DNA of 64,000 nucleotides from Pseudactinotalea suaedae (GTDB taxonomy: Bacteria; Actinomycetota; Actinomycetes; Actinomycetales; Beutenbergiaceae). Both the position numbers and the translations under genes were made by a program. The DNA lies in NCBI RefSeq assembly GCF_009733815.1, contig NZ_WNXY01000013.1, positions 105,613 through 169,612 of the forward strand, read 5' to 3'. Numbering within the stretch: the stretch's first letter is position 1; the number at the start of each line of letters is the position of its first letter. The notes beneath the pieces were generated by a model, which worked only from the letters and a program-made list of their open reading frames with translations, ran no database searches and was not told the origin of the DNA. Positions 17,529-27,468 of this stretch are shown piece after piece.

Positions 17529-18535
17529 TGAGACGCCCCACCCTCGACGACGTGGCCGCGCTGGCCGGGGTCTCGGCCAAGACCGTCTCGAACGTGCTGC
17601 TGGAGCGGCCGCACGTCGCGACGGCCACCCGGGACCGGGTGCTGGAGGCGGTCGAGACCGTGGGCTACCGGGTGAACCGTGCGGGACGAGGCCTCGCCTC
17701 CGGTCGCAGCGGCCGCATCGCCATCGTGGTGCCCAACCTGCACCAGCCCTACTTCGCCGAGACGGCGGAGCGGCTGATCCTCGAGCTCGCGGCTCGCGGC
17801 TTCACCAGCACGCTGCGGATCGCACCCGATGCGGCGTCCGAGCGCGACGCCGTGCTCACCCGCACCACCGCCGATGCCGACGGCGTGATCATCTGCCCGC
17901 ACTACTTCGTGGCGGACTTCGTGGACACCGCGCTCCCCGACCGCCCGATCGTGCAGCTCGGGGGCGCGCCGGCCGGGGTGGTCGACACCGTGGTGATGGG
18001 GGAGCGGGAGGGGTTCGAGGCCGTCACGCGGCACCTCCTGGACACCGGGCGGCGCCGGCTCGCGCTGGTCTGGAACCCCTTCAGCAGCGGCGAGCCCGAG
18101 GGGTCGCGCTACGAGGGTTTCGTGAGCGCGCACCGGGCGCGGGGCCTCGAGCCCGACCCCGACCTGATGGTCTCCGGCTCGGACTGGGACCGCCGCGCCT
18201 CCGGGTACGAGGCGATCGCCGGCCTGATCCGCACCGGCCGGACCTTCGACGGCGTCGTCGCGATCAACGACGCCGTGGCGGTGGGGGCGCTGCGGGCGCT
18301 GCGCAGCCACGGTCTCCGCGTGCCGGACGACGTGGCGCTGACCGGGTTCGACGACACCGACCAGGCCGCGTTCACCGTGCCACCGCTGACCTCGGTGAGC
18401 CCCGAGAGCGAGGACATGGCCAGGAACGCCGTCGACATGCTCCTCGAACGGCTGAACGGGCTCGACGCCCCCGGCCGCACCCGCCGCACCGGCGCGCACC
18501 TGGTGCCGCGCGCCTCCAGCGCCGCCCGCAGCTGA
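17528..18535 (+). CDS. LacI family transcriptional regulator (second of two)
   Basis: A 335-residue LacI regulator with HTH TLDDVAALAGVSAKTVSNVL, hinge VNRAGRGLASGRSGRIAIVV and a complete two-lobe sugar-binding domain ending DNAV-like at MARNAVDMLLERL. It starts within the preceding LacI stop codon, so both are made from one mRNA. It lies directly upstream of the GH127/Lpl importer operon, whose promoter region contains a good LacI operator, so it is the prime candidate regulator. Confidence 0.92.
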   Translation: MRRPTLDDVAALAGVSAKTVSNVLLERPHVATATRDRVLEAVETVGYRVNRAGRGLASGRSGRIAIVVPNLHQPYFAETAERLILELAARGFTSTLRIAPDAASERDAVLTRTTADADGVIICPHYFVADFVDTALPDRPIVQLGGAPAGVVDTVVMGEREGFEAVTRHLLDTGRRRLALVWNPFSSGEPEGSRYEGFVSAHRARGLEPDPDLMVSGSDWDRRASGYEAIAGLIRTGRTFDGVVAINDAVAVGALRALRSHGLRVPDDVALTGFDDTDQAAFTVPPLTSVSPESEDMARNAVDMLLERLNGLDAPGRTRRTGAHLVPRASSAARS

Positions 18536-18560
18536 CCGGCTGCCCACGCCGAACAGGGGA

Positions 18561-18619
18561 TTCTGCCCCGGTCTCGGCCGTACCGCCCCGATCAGGGCGT
18601 TCTGCCCGGTCTCGGCCGT
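18561..18619. repeat. Short tandem direct repeat
   Basis: Two copies of TTCTGCCC(C)GGTCTCGGCCGT lie at 18561-18581 and 18600-18619, 39 bp apart. They differ by one C. They sit in the 233-bp gap between the second LacI gene and the GH127 gene. The TTCTGCCC start is the same as the ends of the palindromic elements at 4.1 and 50.8 kb, which may be chance. Confidence 0.5.
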
Positions 18620-18669
18620 CACACCGGGCGAAACCGCCTGCTCGCCGGGATACGGGTGCGGCTGGACCC

Positions 18670-18734
18670 GATGTTAACGATCACATCACGACGATGTCTT
18701 GCTGTTGACAACGCTGAATGATCGCTCCTAGTCT
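18670..18734 (+). promoter_or_regulatory. LacI operator and sigma-70-like promoter of the GH127/Lpl operon
   Basis: GATGTTAACGATCACATC (18670-18687) is symmetric at 14 of 18 positions around a central CG, as in actinobacterial LacI operators. TTGACA (18705-18710) and TAGTCT (18729-18734) follow with an 18-bp spacer. Transcription would start near 18741, so an ATG at 18718 cannot be the start of the gene. This supports the TTG at 18769. Confidence 0.7.
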
Positions 18735-18768
18735 CTCGTCGTCACCCCATCCGACAAGGGAGCGGACG

Positions 18769-20655
18769 TTGACTCACCCGGCCGGCGCGTCGAGCGCCAC
18801 GCCCGCACTGCCTCGCAGCGGACGCGCGCCCCACCGACCGCTGGCGGTGCCGTCCGTGCGCCTCGGCGGGCAGGGGCCCCTCGGCAGCTGGCAGCAGCGC
18901 AACGCCGACGCCACGATCGATCACCTGATCAGCAACCTCGAGAGCTCGGGGGTGCTCGACAACTTCCGCCGCGTGATCGGCGAGTCCGGTGCCGGTTACC
19001 GGGGTTTCGTCTTCGCGGACTCCGACCTGTACAAGACGATCGAGGCGGTCGCGTGGGAGATCTCCCGCAGCGGCACCTCCCGCTGGGACTCCTGGCTGGA
19101 TCAGGTGATCGAACTGGTCGCGCGGGTCCAGGAGCCGTCGGGCTACGTGATGACCTGGATCCAGGGGCTGCACCCGGAGAAGCGGTTCGCCGAGCTCGAG
19201 TGGACCCACGAGATGTACGTCCTCGGCCACATGATCCAGGCCGCGGTGGCGCTCGACCGGGCAGCCGGTCGCGACGACCTGCTCACCCTCGCTCGCGCCT
19301 TCGCCGATCTCGTCGACCGCCGGTTCGGTCCGGGACGCGAGGACGGGATCTGCGGGCACCCCGAGATCGAGACCGCGCTCGTGGAGCTGTACCGGCACAC
19401 GGCCGAGCGGCGGTACCTCGTGCTGGCCGAGCGGATGATCGACCTGCGCGGCCACGGGCTGCTCAAGGTCGGCGGCCTCGGCGCCTCCTACTTCCAGGAC
19501 CACACCCCGGTACGGGAGTCCCAGCACGCCGTCGGCCACGCCGTGCGGCAGCTCTACCTCAACGCCGGCGTGACCGACGTCCACCTCGAGACCGGTGAGC
19601 AGGCGCTGCTGGACGCGATGCACGTGCAGTGGGACAGCGCGCACGACCGCAAGATGTACCTGACCGGCGCCTTCGGCTCGCGGCACCGCGACGAGGCCTT
19701 CGGCGACGACTACGAGCTGCCGTCCGACCGCGCCTACGCCGAGACCTGCGCCAGCATCGCCGACGTCCACTGGGCCTGGCGGATGCTGCTCGCCGGTGAC
19801 GCACCCGCCCGCTATGCCGAGACGATCGAGCGCGAGCTGCACAACGCGCTGGCCGCTGCCGTGGGCGAGGACGGCACCACCTTCTTCTACGCCAACCCGT
19901 TACAGCTGCGCCCAGACCGGTTCTCGGAGGAGAACGCCCCCCGCGAGCGCCAGCCCTGGTACTCGTGCGCCTGCTGCCCGCCCAACCTCGCGCGGTTGTT
20001 CGCGCAGATGTCGGCGTACGTCGCCACCAGCACCGAGCGCGAGCTCGCGCTGCACCTGCACGCCGACGCCGAGATCGACGTCCCCGAGCACCTCGGCGGC
20101 GGGACGCTCGCGGTCTCCACCCGCTATCCCGACGACGGAGCGGTCCACCTCAGCTACGACGGTGCCGCCCCGCTGCGTCTGGCGGTGCGGATCCCGAGCT
20201 GGTCGAGCCGGTCCACGCTCGACGGCGACCCGGTCCAGCCGGACGCCGACGGCTACCTCCGACTGGAGCTCAGCGGCTCACGGACGCTCGCTCTCGACCT
20301 CACGCCGCGTTGGACCCGGGCGCACCACCGCGTCGACGCCCTGCGGGGTGCGCGCGCGATCGAGGTCGGACCTCGGGTCTACTGCGTCGAGCAGGTGGAC
20401 CTGCCCGACGGCGTCGCGCTGGACGACGTGATGGTCGCCGAGGGCGCACCGCTCACGATCCGATCCGACTCGGGCTCACCCCAGGTGAGCCTGCAGGGAA
20501 CGGTCCGGTCGCCGTCGTCGGCCGGCCTGTACGCCCGACCTGAGCACCCCTCGACGAGCGGTGACGACCGGACAGTCGATGTCGTCGCCATCCCGTTCGC
20601 GTCATGGGGAAACCGAGGCAGCACCGCCATGCGGGTGTGGCTGCCTGTCATCTAG
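18769..20655 (+). CDS. GH127-family beta-L-arabinofuranosidase-like protein
   Basis: A 628-residue PF07944 protein. The metal/catalytic signature of GH127 is intact: Glu325-Thr-Cys327 (ETCASIADVHW) and Cys400-Ala-Cys402-Cys403 (CACCPPNLAR), matching the Zn-linked Glu and three Cys of bifidobacterial HypBA1. These enzymes release beta-L-arabinofuranose from plant glycans or extensin-type glycoproteins. The TTG start is preceded by AAGGGAG; an upstream ATG precedes the promoter. No signal peptide. It heads the importer operon, 50 bp before the binding-protein gene. Confidence 0.88.
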   Translation: MTHPAGASSATPALPRSGRAPHRPLAVPSVRLGGQGPLGSWQQRNADATIDHLISNLESSGVLDNFRRVIGESGAGYRGFVFADSDLYKTIEAVAWEISRSGTSRWDSWLDQVIELVARVQEPSGYVMTWIQGLHPEKRFAELEWTHEMYVLGHMIQAAVALDRAAGRDDLLTLARAFADLVDRRFGPGREDGICGHPEIETALVELYRHTAERRYLVLAERMIDLRGHGLLKVGGLGASYFQDHTPVRESQHAVGHAVRQLYLNAGVTDVHLETGEQALLDAMHVQWDSAHDRKMYLTGAFGSRHRDEAFGDDYELPSDRAYAETCASIADVHWAWRMLLAGDAPARYAETIERELHNALAAAVGEDGTTFFYANPLQLRPDRFSEENAPRERQPWYSCACCPPNLARLFAQMSAYVATSTERELALHLHADAEIDVPEHLGGGTLAVSTRYPDDGAVHLSYDGAAPLRLAVRIPSWSSRSTLDGDPVQPDADGYLRLELSGSRTLALDLTPRWTRAHHRVDALRGARAIEVGPRVYCVEQVDLPDGVALDDVMVAEGAPLTIRSDSGSPQVSLQGTVRSPSSAGLYARPEHPSTSGDDRTVDVVAIPFASWGNRGSTAMRVWLPVI

Positions 20656-20705
20656 ATCGCTGGACAGCACGACCGCGTGGTCGCGCACATACTCAAGGAG
20701 GAGTC

Positions 20706-22343
20706 ATGAGCAGAGCAGGACAGTTCCGGCGGCGTGCGGTTCCCGCACTCGCCGCCCTGACCGTGGGGGCGCTGGCGCTCGCCGCGTGCAGCGGCGGTGG
20801 TGACGGCGACGGCGACGGTGGTGGCGGCGGAGGTGACGGCACCCTTCAGATCCTTGCGCTCAAGCACCCGTTGACCGGCGCGATGGCCGACATGGCCTGG
20901 GTCGGTCAGATCGAGGAGGCCGCCGGCGTCACGATCGAGTGGGAGGAGGTGTCCGCCGACTGGGACCAGAAGAAGCCCACGATGCTCGCCGCGGGCGACA
21001 TCCCCGACCTCATCGTCGGCACCAACGCCATCACCAACGGCGACCTCGCCACCTTCAACGGACTCTTCGAGGACCTCAGCGACGACCTCGAGTCGCTGCC
21101 GAACGTCACCGGCATGTTCGAGGCGGTGCCCGCGACCGAGTCGATGGCCACCCAGCCCGAGGGCGAGATCTTCTCGCTGCCCAGCTACCGGCGGTTCTGG
21201 CCCGAGACCGGCACCCGCCAGTTCATCAACCAGCAGTGGCTGGACAACCTGGGGCTCGAGCAGCCCACCACCTGGGACGAGCTCCACGAGGTGCTGCTGG
21301 CGTTCAAGACCCAGGACGCCAACGGCAACGGGGACCCGAACGACGAGATCCCCATGGACTGGGCACCCGTGGGTGAGACCGGCTTCGGCCTCTTCCAGCC
21401 GACCGTGCTGCTGGGCAGCATGGGCATGCCGATCTCCGACGGCGGCGGTGCCGGCTACTTCGTCGAGGACGGTGAGGTGAAGAACTTCCTCATCGACGAG
21501 CGCTATCGCGACCTGATCGCGTTCCTGCACGAGCTCTACGCCGACGGTCTGATCAGCCAGGACGTCATGACCCAGGACTACTCCGCCTACCAGTCGGTGG
21601 CTCGCGGCGAGGGTGACACCGCGCGCGTCGGGTTCACCTGGGGCTGGGCGGGCTCGGACCGCGTGGGCGCCCAGCTCGTGGGCCAGTACTCGGCGCTCCC
21701 GCCGCTGCGGGCCGACGAGTCCATGTCCGAGGCCGACCTGACGTGGTCCTACGACTCCTACATGCTCAACTACGGCGTCAACTCGATCACGATGTCGGCG
21801 CAGTCCGACAACAAGGAGGCGGCGCTCGCGGTCATCAACGCCTTCTACGACCAGGACATCTCGCTCGAGGTGCTCTGGGGCGACTTCGACGAGAACATCA
21901 CCAAGGTCGACGACACCTCCTACGAGGTGCTGCCGCCCACGGACGAGACCGTCGACCCCTCAACGTGGAAGTGGACCACCACGCTGGCCGACAACGGGCC
22001 GGGCTGGATCAGGGACGACATCGACGTGGTGCTGCCGAGCGACCTCGCGGAGGCGGTCGAGCAGTCCCAGCCGCTGGAGGCGGCGATCGCGAACGTCGAC
22101 CCGGACGCCGACATCTTCCCGGGCCAGCTGATCAAGATGAGCCAGGAAGACCTCAACACCATCTCGATCAACAACACCGCGGTCTTCACCATCGCCATGC
22201 AGCGGTGGGCCACCTGGATCACCGAGGGCGGGGTCGAGAGCGGCTGGGACGGCTACGTCGCCGAGGTCGGGGGTTCGGGACTCGCGCAGAACATCGAGAT
22301 CCACCAGAGCTACTACGACGAGTTCAGCTCCTCGCAGGGGTAG
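20706..22343 (+). CDS. LplA-type extracellular solute-binding lipoprotein
   Basis: A 545-residue ABC sugar-binding lipoprotein. The signal peptide ends in the lipobox LAAC (Cys about residue 24), followed by an acidic Gly/Asp linker. The mature part resembles LplA/YtcQ proteins, the ~500-residue binding proteins that work with LplB/LplC permeases to import oligosaccharides or complex glycan fragments. Start at 20706 with a strong AAGGAGG site. It should be anchored to the outer face of the membrane. The next gene is separated by a long perfect hairpin. Confidence 0.93.
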   Translation: MSRAGQFRRRAVPALAALTVGALALAACSGGGDGDGDGGGGGGDGTLQILALKHPLTGAMADMAWVGQIEEAAGVTIEWEEVSADWDQKKPTMLAAGDIPDLIVGTNAITNGDLATFNGLFEDLSDDLESLPNVTGMFEAVPATESMATQPEGEIFSLPSYRRFWPETGTRQFINQQWLDNLGLEQPTTWDELHEVLLAFKTQDANGNGDPNDEIPMDWAPVGETGFGLFQPTVLLGSMGMPISDGGGAGYFVEDGEVKNFLIDERYRDLIAFLHELYADGLISQDVMTQDYSAYQSVARGEGDTARVGFTWGWAGSDRVGAQLVGQYSALPPLRADESMSEADLTWSYDSYMLNYGVNSITMSAQSDNKEAALAVINAFYDQDISLEVLWGDFDENITKVDDTSYEVLPPTDETVDPSTWKWTTTLADNGPGWIRDDIDVVLPSDLAEAVEQSQPLEAAIANVDPDADIFPGQLIKMSQEDLNTISINNTAVFTIAMQRWATWITEGGVESGWDGYVAEVGGSGLAQNIEIHQSYYDEFSSSQG

Positions 22344-22381
22344 CGCGAGCACGTCAGCGCTGACGGCTGACACCAACCTCA

Positions 22382-22417
22382 GGTGCGGTTCGCCCACGGT
22401 CGTGGGCGAACCGCACC
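22382..22417. promoter_or_regulatory. Perfect intercistronic hairpin between binding protein and permease
   Basis: GGTGCGGTTCGCCCAC and its exact reverse complement form a 16-bp stem with a 4-base GGTC loop. It begins 39 bp after the binding-protein stop and ends before the permease ribosome-binding site. No T-tract follows. It probably stabilises the upstream mRNA end or attenuates read-through, which would raise the binding protein above the permeases. Confidence 0.75.
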
Positions 22418-22436
22418 CCGATCGAAGGAGATCACC

Positions 22437-23380
<944 letters not shown>

Positions 23381-23384
<4 letters not shown>

Positions 23385-24298
23385 CGATGATGCGACTCAG
23401 CTTTCTGCGTACACGCAGCCCCGGCGACATCGCCTTCACGATCGGGCTGGTGATCGTCTGTGCCGTGATCCTGTTCGTCACGCTGTACCCGATCTACTTC
23501 GTGATGATCGCCTCGATCAGCGACGCGACGATGGTCGCGACCGGGCGGGTGTGGGTCTGGCCGCAGAACATCTCCTTGTTCGGGTACGAGCAGATCCTGG
23601 AGGACGGGCGGATCTGGACCGGGTACCGCAACACGATCATCTACACGGTGGTCGGCACCGCGGTGAACCTGCTGGTCACGCTGCCGGCGGCGTACGCGCT
23701 CTCGCGGCGGGAGTTCCGGCCGCGGCGGGTGCTGATGTTCTTCTTCGCCTTCACGATGTTCTTCAACGGCGGCCTGATCCCGATGTACCTGCTGCTGCGG
23801 GACCTGAGCCTGCTCGACAACTGGCTGGTGTTCATCCTGCCCAGCGCGGTGAACGTCTACAACCTCATCATCGCCAGGGCGTTCTTCGAGAACTCGCTGC
23901 CCGAGGAGCTGTACGAGGCCGCCACGATCGATGGCGCCACCTACTTCCAGTTCTTCGCCCGGATGGCGGTGCCGCTGTCGATGGCGATCATCTCCGTGAT
24001 CGGCCTGTACTACCTCGTGCAGCACTGGAACGACTTCTTCACCGGCCTGGTGTTCGTTCGAACCTACGACAAGCAGCCGCTGCAGATCGTGCTGCGCGAC
24101 ATCCTGATCTCCAACCAGGCCTTCTCCGGAGGTGCCGGCGGCTCGGGAGGATCCGGGGGCGGCAGCTACGCCCAGCAGTACGCCGACCAGATCAAGTACG
24201 GCGTGATCGTGGTCTCGACGCTGCCGGTCATCATCCTCTACCCCTTCATGCAGCGGTACTTCGAGAAGGGCGTCATGATCGGGTCGGTGAAGGGCTGA
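23381..24298 (+). CDS. LplC-type ABC sugar transporter permease
   Basis: A 305-residue CUT1-type permease with six helices and an EAA motif (LPEELYEAATIDGATYFQF). A Gly/Ser-rich linker (GGAGGSGGSGGG) interrupts the last periplasmic loop near residue 255, an unusual low-complexity insertion. The ending YPFMQRYFEKGVMIGSVKG is diagnostic for this family. I use the GTG at 23381, which overlaps the upstream stop; ATGs at 23387 and 23390 are alternatives. Next gene overlaps by one base. Confidence 0.92.
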
Positions 24299-24978
24299 TG
24301 CAGCGGCTCCTGGACTGGCACCAGCGGCTCGGGCGGCTGGGGCTGCGGCTGCTCTACCTGCAGCTGCTGTGGCTGGGATGGACGCTGCGCGGGGCCGTGC
24401 TGCTCGGGGTCTTCCCCGCGACCGCCGCGGTGCACGCCGTGCTGCGTGAGCACGAGCGTGAGGGCGGCGTCGACGACGAGCTCCCGAGCTGGCGCACCGT
24501 GCGGGCCTCGTTCGGCGCGCACCGGCGTCGTGAGCTGTGGCCGGCGAACCGGCTCGGGCTGGTGCTCGTGCTGACCTGGTCGGTGCTGCTGTTCTCGCGG
24601 TCGGTCGTGGAGCGGATCGACCTCGGCGCCGCCGGCCCGCTGCTCGCCGGCGCCCACACCGTCCTCGGCATCGTGCTCGGGCTCGCCACCATCCTGGTGT
24701 GGCCGCTGCAGGCCCACTTCGACGAGGGCGCCACAGCCCTGCTGCGACGCGCCCTCGTGCTGGTGATCGGCAGGCCGGCGACGGCGCTGCTCACCGGTGC
24801 CGGGGCCGGTCTGGTGCTGTGCGCCTACTACCTGCTGCCCGGGCTGGTGCCCGTCTTCGGGATCGTCGCCCCGGCGGCGATCGCCACCGCGTGCCTGTGG
24901 CGCACCCAGGTGCTGGCAGCAGCGCCCACGGCACCGGCGACCGCCCGTGCCTCGCTCGAGCCGGTAGGGACCCGATGA
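24298..24978 (+). CDS. DUF624 (YesL-like) membrane protein
   Basis: A 226-residue membrane protein with about five helices, typical of DUF624/YesL proteins, which are almost always encoded with LplABC-type importers and glycan-cleaving enzymes. Sequence blocks include LLYLQLLWLGWTLRGAVLLG and a Pro-rich cytoplasmic turn (FPATAAVHAVLRE). Its ATG overlaps the permease stop (TGATG), and its stop overlaps the GH127 start (ATGA). The role is unknown. Confidence 0.88.
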   Translation: MQRLLDWHQRLGRLGLRLLYLQLLWLGWTLRGAVLLGVFPATAAVHAVLREHEREGGVDDELPSWRTVRASFGAHRRRELWPANRLGLVLVLTWSVLLFSRSVVERIDLGAAGPLLAGAHTVLGIVLGLATILVWPLQAHFDEGATALLRRALVLVIGRPATALLTGAGAGLVLCAYYLLPGLVPVFGIVAPAAIATACLWRTQVLAAAPTAPATARASLEPVGTR

Positions 24979-26759
24979 ACCACGAGAACTCGCGCTCCGC
25001 CGTCGAGCCCGTGCTCCGCTCGCTCGGCTACGAGGGGCGGGTACGGCTCTCGGGCGCGCTCGGCGAGCGGATCGCCGACGCGGTCGAGACCTACCTCGGC
25101 ATGGCACCGGACGACGTGCTGCACGGCTTTCGCCAGCAGGCGGGGCTGCCCGCACCCGGAGCACCGATGACCGGGTGGTCGCGGGTGACGACACAGCCCA
25201 CCTTCGGGCAGTGGGTCTCCGGGTTGGCCAGGCTCGGCGTCACCGCCGGTGCGGCCGAGGCGACCGCACGCGCCGTCGAGCTGGTCGCGGGCTACGCCGA
25301 GACGGTCGGGCCGGACGGCGACGTGCGGATGTCGCTCTACGGGTACGAGAAGCTCGTGTGCGGGCTCGTCGACGTGGCGCGCTACGCCCCCCAGGGGCGG
25401 GCCGAGGCGCTCGCGCTGCTCGAGCGCACGGTGGAGTGGGCGGCGCGCACGTTCGAGCGGGACCGGCCCCCGGCCCACGCCGCCAACTTCGCCGGCGGCG
25501 TCATCACGCCGACCTCGCACGCCCGCACGATCGAGTGGTACACGCTGGCGGAGAACCTGCACCGTGGCTACCTCGCCGGTGCGGACGCCTCGGTCGAGGA
25601 CGTCGCGCGGCTGTGGCACTACGACGCGTACTGGGACACCTTCGCGCAGGCACCCGAGCCGGGCCGGCCCTGGGACGTGCCGGTGTGGCTGCACGTCTAC
25701 TCGCACGTCAACACCTTCGCCTCGGCCGCCGCGGCGTACGAGGTGAGCGGCGACCCGTACCACCTCGAGGTGCTGCGGAACGCCTACTCCTACGTCACCA
25801 CCACCCAGACCTATGCGACCGGCGGGTACGGGCCGAGCGAGCTGACGCTGCCCGAGGACGGCGCGCTGGGGCGGAGCCTGGAGTGGCGCACCGACACCGC
25901 CGAGATCGTGTGCGGCAGCTGGGCCGCGTTCAAGCTGTCGACCGCGCTGCTGCGCTTCACGGGTGAGGCGCGCTACGCCGACTGGGTCGAGCAGCTCGTG
26001 TTCTCGGGACTCGGTGCCGTGACACCGGTGCGTCCGGGCGGCCGCTCGCCGTACTACCACGACTACCGGCTGGGCATCGCGACCAAGCTGCCGCACTGGG
26101 ACGACTGGCCGTGCTGCTCCGGCACCTATGTGCAGGGTGTCTCGCACCTGCCCGATCTCGTCTACCACCAGTACGACGGCGGGATCGCCGTGGCGTTGTA
26201 CGTCCCCTCCGAGGTCACGTGGTCCCAGGGTGGCCGCGAGCACGGGCTGGCCCAGCGGACCGACTTCCCCGACGGCGACGTCACGACGTTGACAGTCGCG
26301 GGCACGGGTCGGTTCGCGCTGCGGCTGCGGGTGCCGCCATGGAGCAGTGGTTTCGCGGTCCGGGTCAACGGCGAGGTCGTCGAGGCGCCCACGGTCGAGG
26401 GCGGTTGGCGCGAGCTGGACCGCGACTGGGCCGACGGCGACGAGGTCGGCGTGCGCCTGGGCGCCGGGCTGCGGGTGCTGCCGGTCGATCGGTGGCACCC
26501 GAACCGGGTCGCGTTCGCGCACGGTCCGGTGGTGCTGGCGCAGAACGCCGACTGGACGATGCCGATCTCGCTGGCGACGCCGTGGGAGATGGTCGATCTC
26601 GACGCCGCGTTCACGCGGGAGGACGGTGCGCTGAGCTACCGGCCGGTGGGTGTCGGGACCGCTCGACTGCCGCTCGGTTCGCTGCGCCCGCTCGCCGACG
26701 TGCCCGACCGGATCCCGTACCGGGTCTACACCGACCTCGACGACCCGCGGATCATCTGA
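24975..26759 (+). CDS. Second GH127-family (PF07944) glycoside hydrolase
   Basis: A 594-residue PF07944 protein, more distant from HypBA1 than the first. Likely metal ligands are Glu310 and Cys313 (EIVCGSW) and Cys380-Cys381 (WPCCSGTY). The E-to-C spacing is one residue longer than in HypBA1, so the activity may differ (other members of this clan act on 3-keto- or different arabinosides). No signal peptide. It is the last gene of the importer operon, overlapping DUF624 by 4 bp, and it converges with the CDF gene, overlapping it by 8 bp. Confidence 0.85.
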   Translation: MNHENSRSAVEPVLRSLGYEGRVRLSGALGERIADAVETYLGMAPDDVLHGFRQQAGLPAPGAPMTGWSRVTTQPTFGQWVSGLARLGVTAGAAEATARAVELVAGYAETVGPDGDVRMSLYGYEKLVCGLVDVARYAPQGRAEALALLERTVEWAARTFERDRPPAHAANFAGGVITPTSHARTIEWYTLAENLHRGYLAGADASVEDVARLWHYDAYWDTFAQAPEPGRPWDVPVWLHVYSHVNTFASAAAAYEVSGDPYHLEVLRNAYSYVTTTQTYATGGYGPSELTLPEDGALGRSLEWRTDTAEIVCGSWAAFKLSTALLRFTGEARYADWVEQLVFSGLGAVTPVRPGGRSPYYHDYRLGIATKLPHWDDWPCCSGTYVQGVSHLPDLVYHQYDGGIAVALYVPSEVTWSQGGREHGLAQRTDFPDGDVTTLTVAGTGRFALRLRVPPWSSGFAVRVNGEVVEAPTVEGGWRELDRDWADGDEVGVRLGAGLRVLPVDRWHPNRVAFAHGPVVLAQNADWTMPISLATPWEMVDLDAAFTREDGALSYRPVGVGTARLPLGSLRPLADVPDRIPYRVYTDLDDPRII

Positions 26760-27468
26760 GCTGCTGCGGGGTGCAGCAGCCGTCGGTGCAGCCGTCCTCG
26801 CCCCGTGCGGTATCGGTGCCGATCAGCGCTGCCGAGGGTGCGCAGCAACCCTTGCCCTGCCAGGCCTCGACGCCCTCCTTGACGGCGACACCGGCGATGA
26901 TCAGGGCGGCCACCGGGTCCGCCCAGGCCCAGCCGAGCGTCGCGTTGAGCAGCAGCCCGATCAGCAGGACCGCGGACAGGTAGGTGCAGAGCAGGGTCTG
27001 CCGGGAGTCCGCCACCGCGCTGGCCGAACCCAGCTCTCGGCCCGTGCGGCGCTCGAACCAGGACAGGAACGGCATCACGACCAGGCTCACGACGGCGAGC
27101 GCGATGCCCACGGGGGAGTGGTCGGGCTCGGAGACGCCGAGGAGCGAGCGGATCGCGTCCACCGAGACGAACAGGGCCAGTCCGAAGAACGAGAAGGCGA
27201 TCAACCGCAGCGCGACGCGCTCGCGGCGTCGATGGTCGGTGGCGGCGAACTGCCACGCGACCGCCGCGGCGGAGAGCACCTCGACCACCGAGTCGAGCCC
27301 GAACGCGACGAGCGCCGCGGACGAGGCGAGCCTGCCCGCCGTGATCGCGACGACCGCCTCGATCACGTTGTAGGCGATCGTGGCCGCCACGATCCAGCGG
27401 ACCCGGCGGACCAGCACCGACTGCCGGGGGGCGGACGGTGCGGGCGGGCTGAGCCGGGTCGCGCTCAT
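26752..27468 (-). CDS. CDF-type cation efflux protein with Cys-rich tail
   Basis: A 238-residue cation diffusion facilitator-like membrane protein with six helices. Transport-site motifs are in FGLDSVVEVLSAAAVAW (helix 2) and ADSRQTLLCTYLSA/AWADPVAALII (helix 5 region). The usual cytoplasmic CTD is replaced by a short tail with two Cys pairs (GKGCCAP and DGCTDGCCTP), likely metal ligands. It is coupled by ATGA overlap to a CmtR-like sensor, so Cd/Pb or a similar soft metal is the expected substrate. Confidence 0.85.
   Translation of the reverse strand: MSATRLSPPAPSAPRQSVLVRRVRWIVAATIAYNVIEAVVAITAGRLASSAALVAFGLDSVVEVLSAAAVAWQFAATDHRRRERVALRLIAFSFFGLALFVSVDAIRSLLGVSEPDHSPVGIALAVVSLVVMPFLSWFERRTGRELGSASAVADSRQTLLCTYLSAVLLIGLLLNATLGWAWADPVAALIIAGVAVKEGVEAWQGKGCCAPSAALIGTDTARGEDGCTDGCCTPQQLR

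Noticed and set aside
18718..18768. ATG at 18718 as start of the first GH127 gene
   Set aside because: It lies between the -35 and -10 elements of the predicted promoter, upstream of the transcript start; the TTG at 18769 has a good ribosome-binding site.
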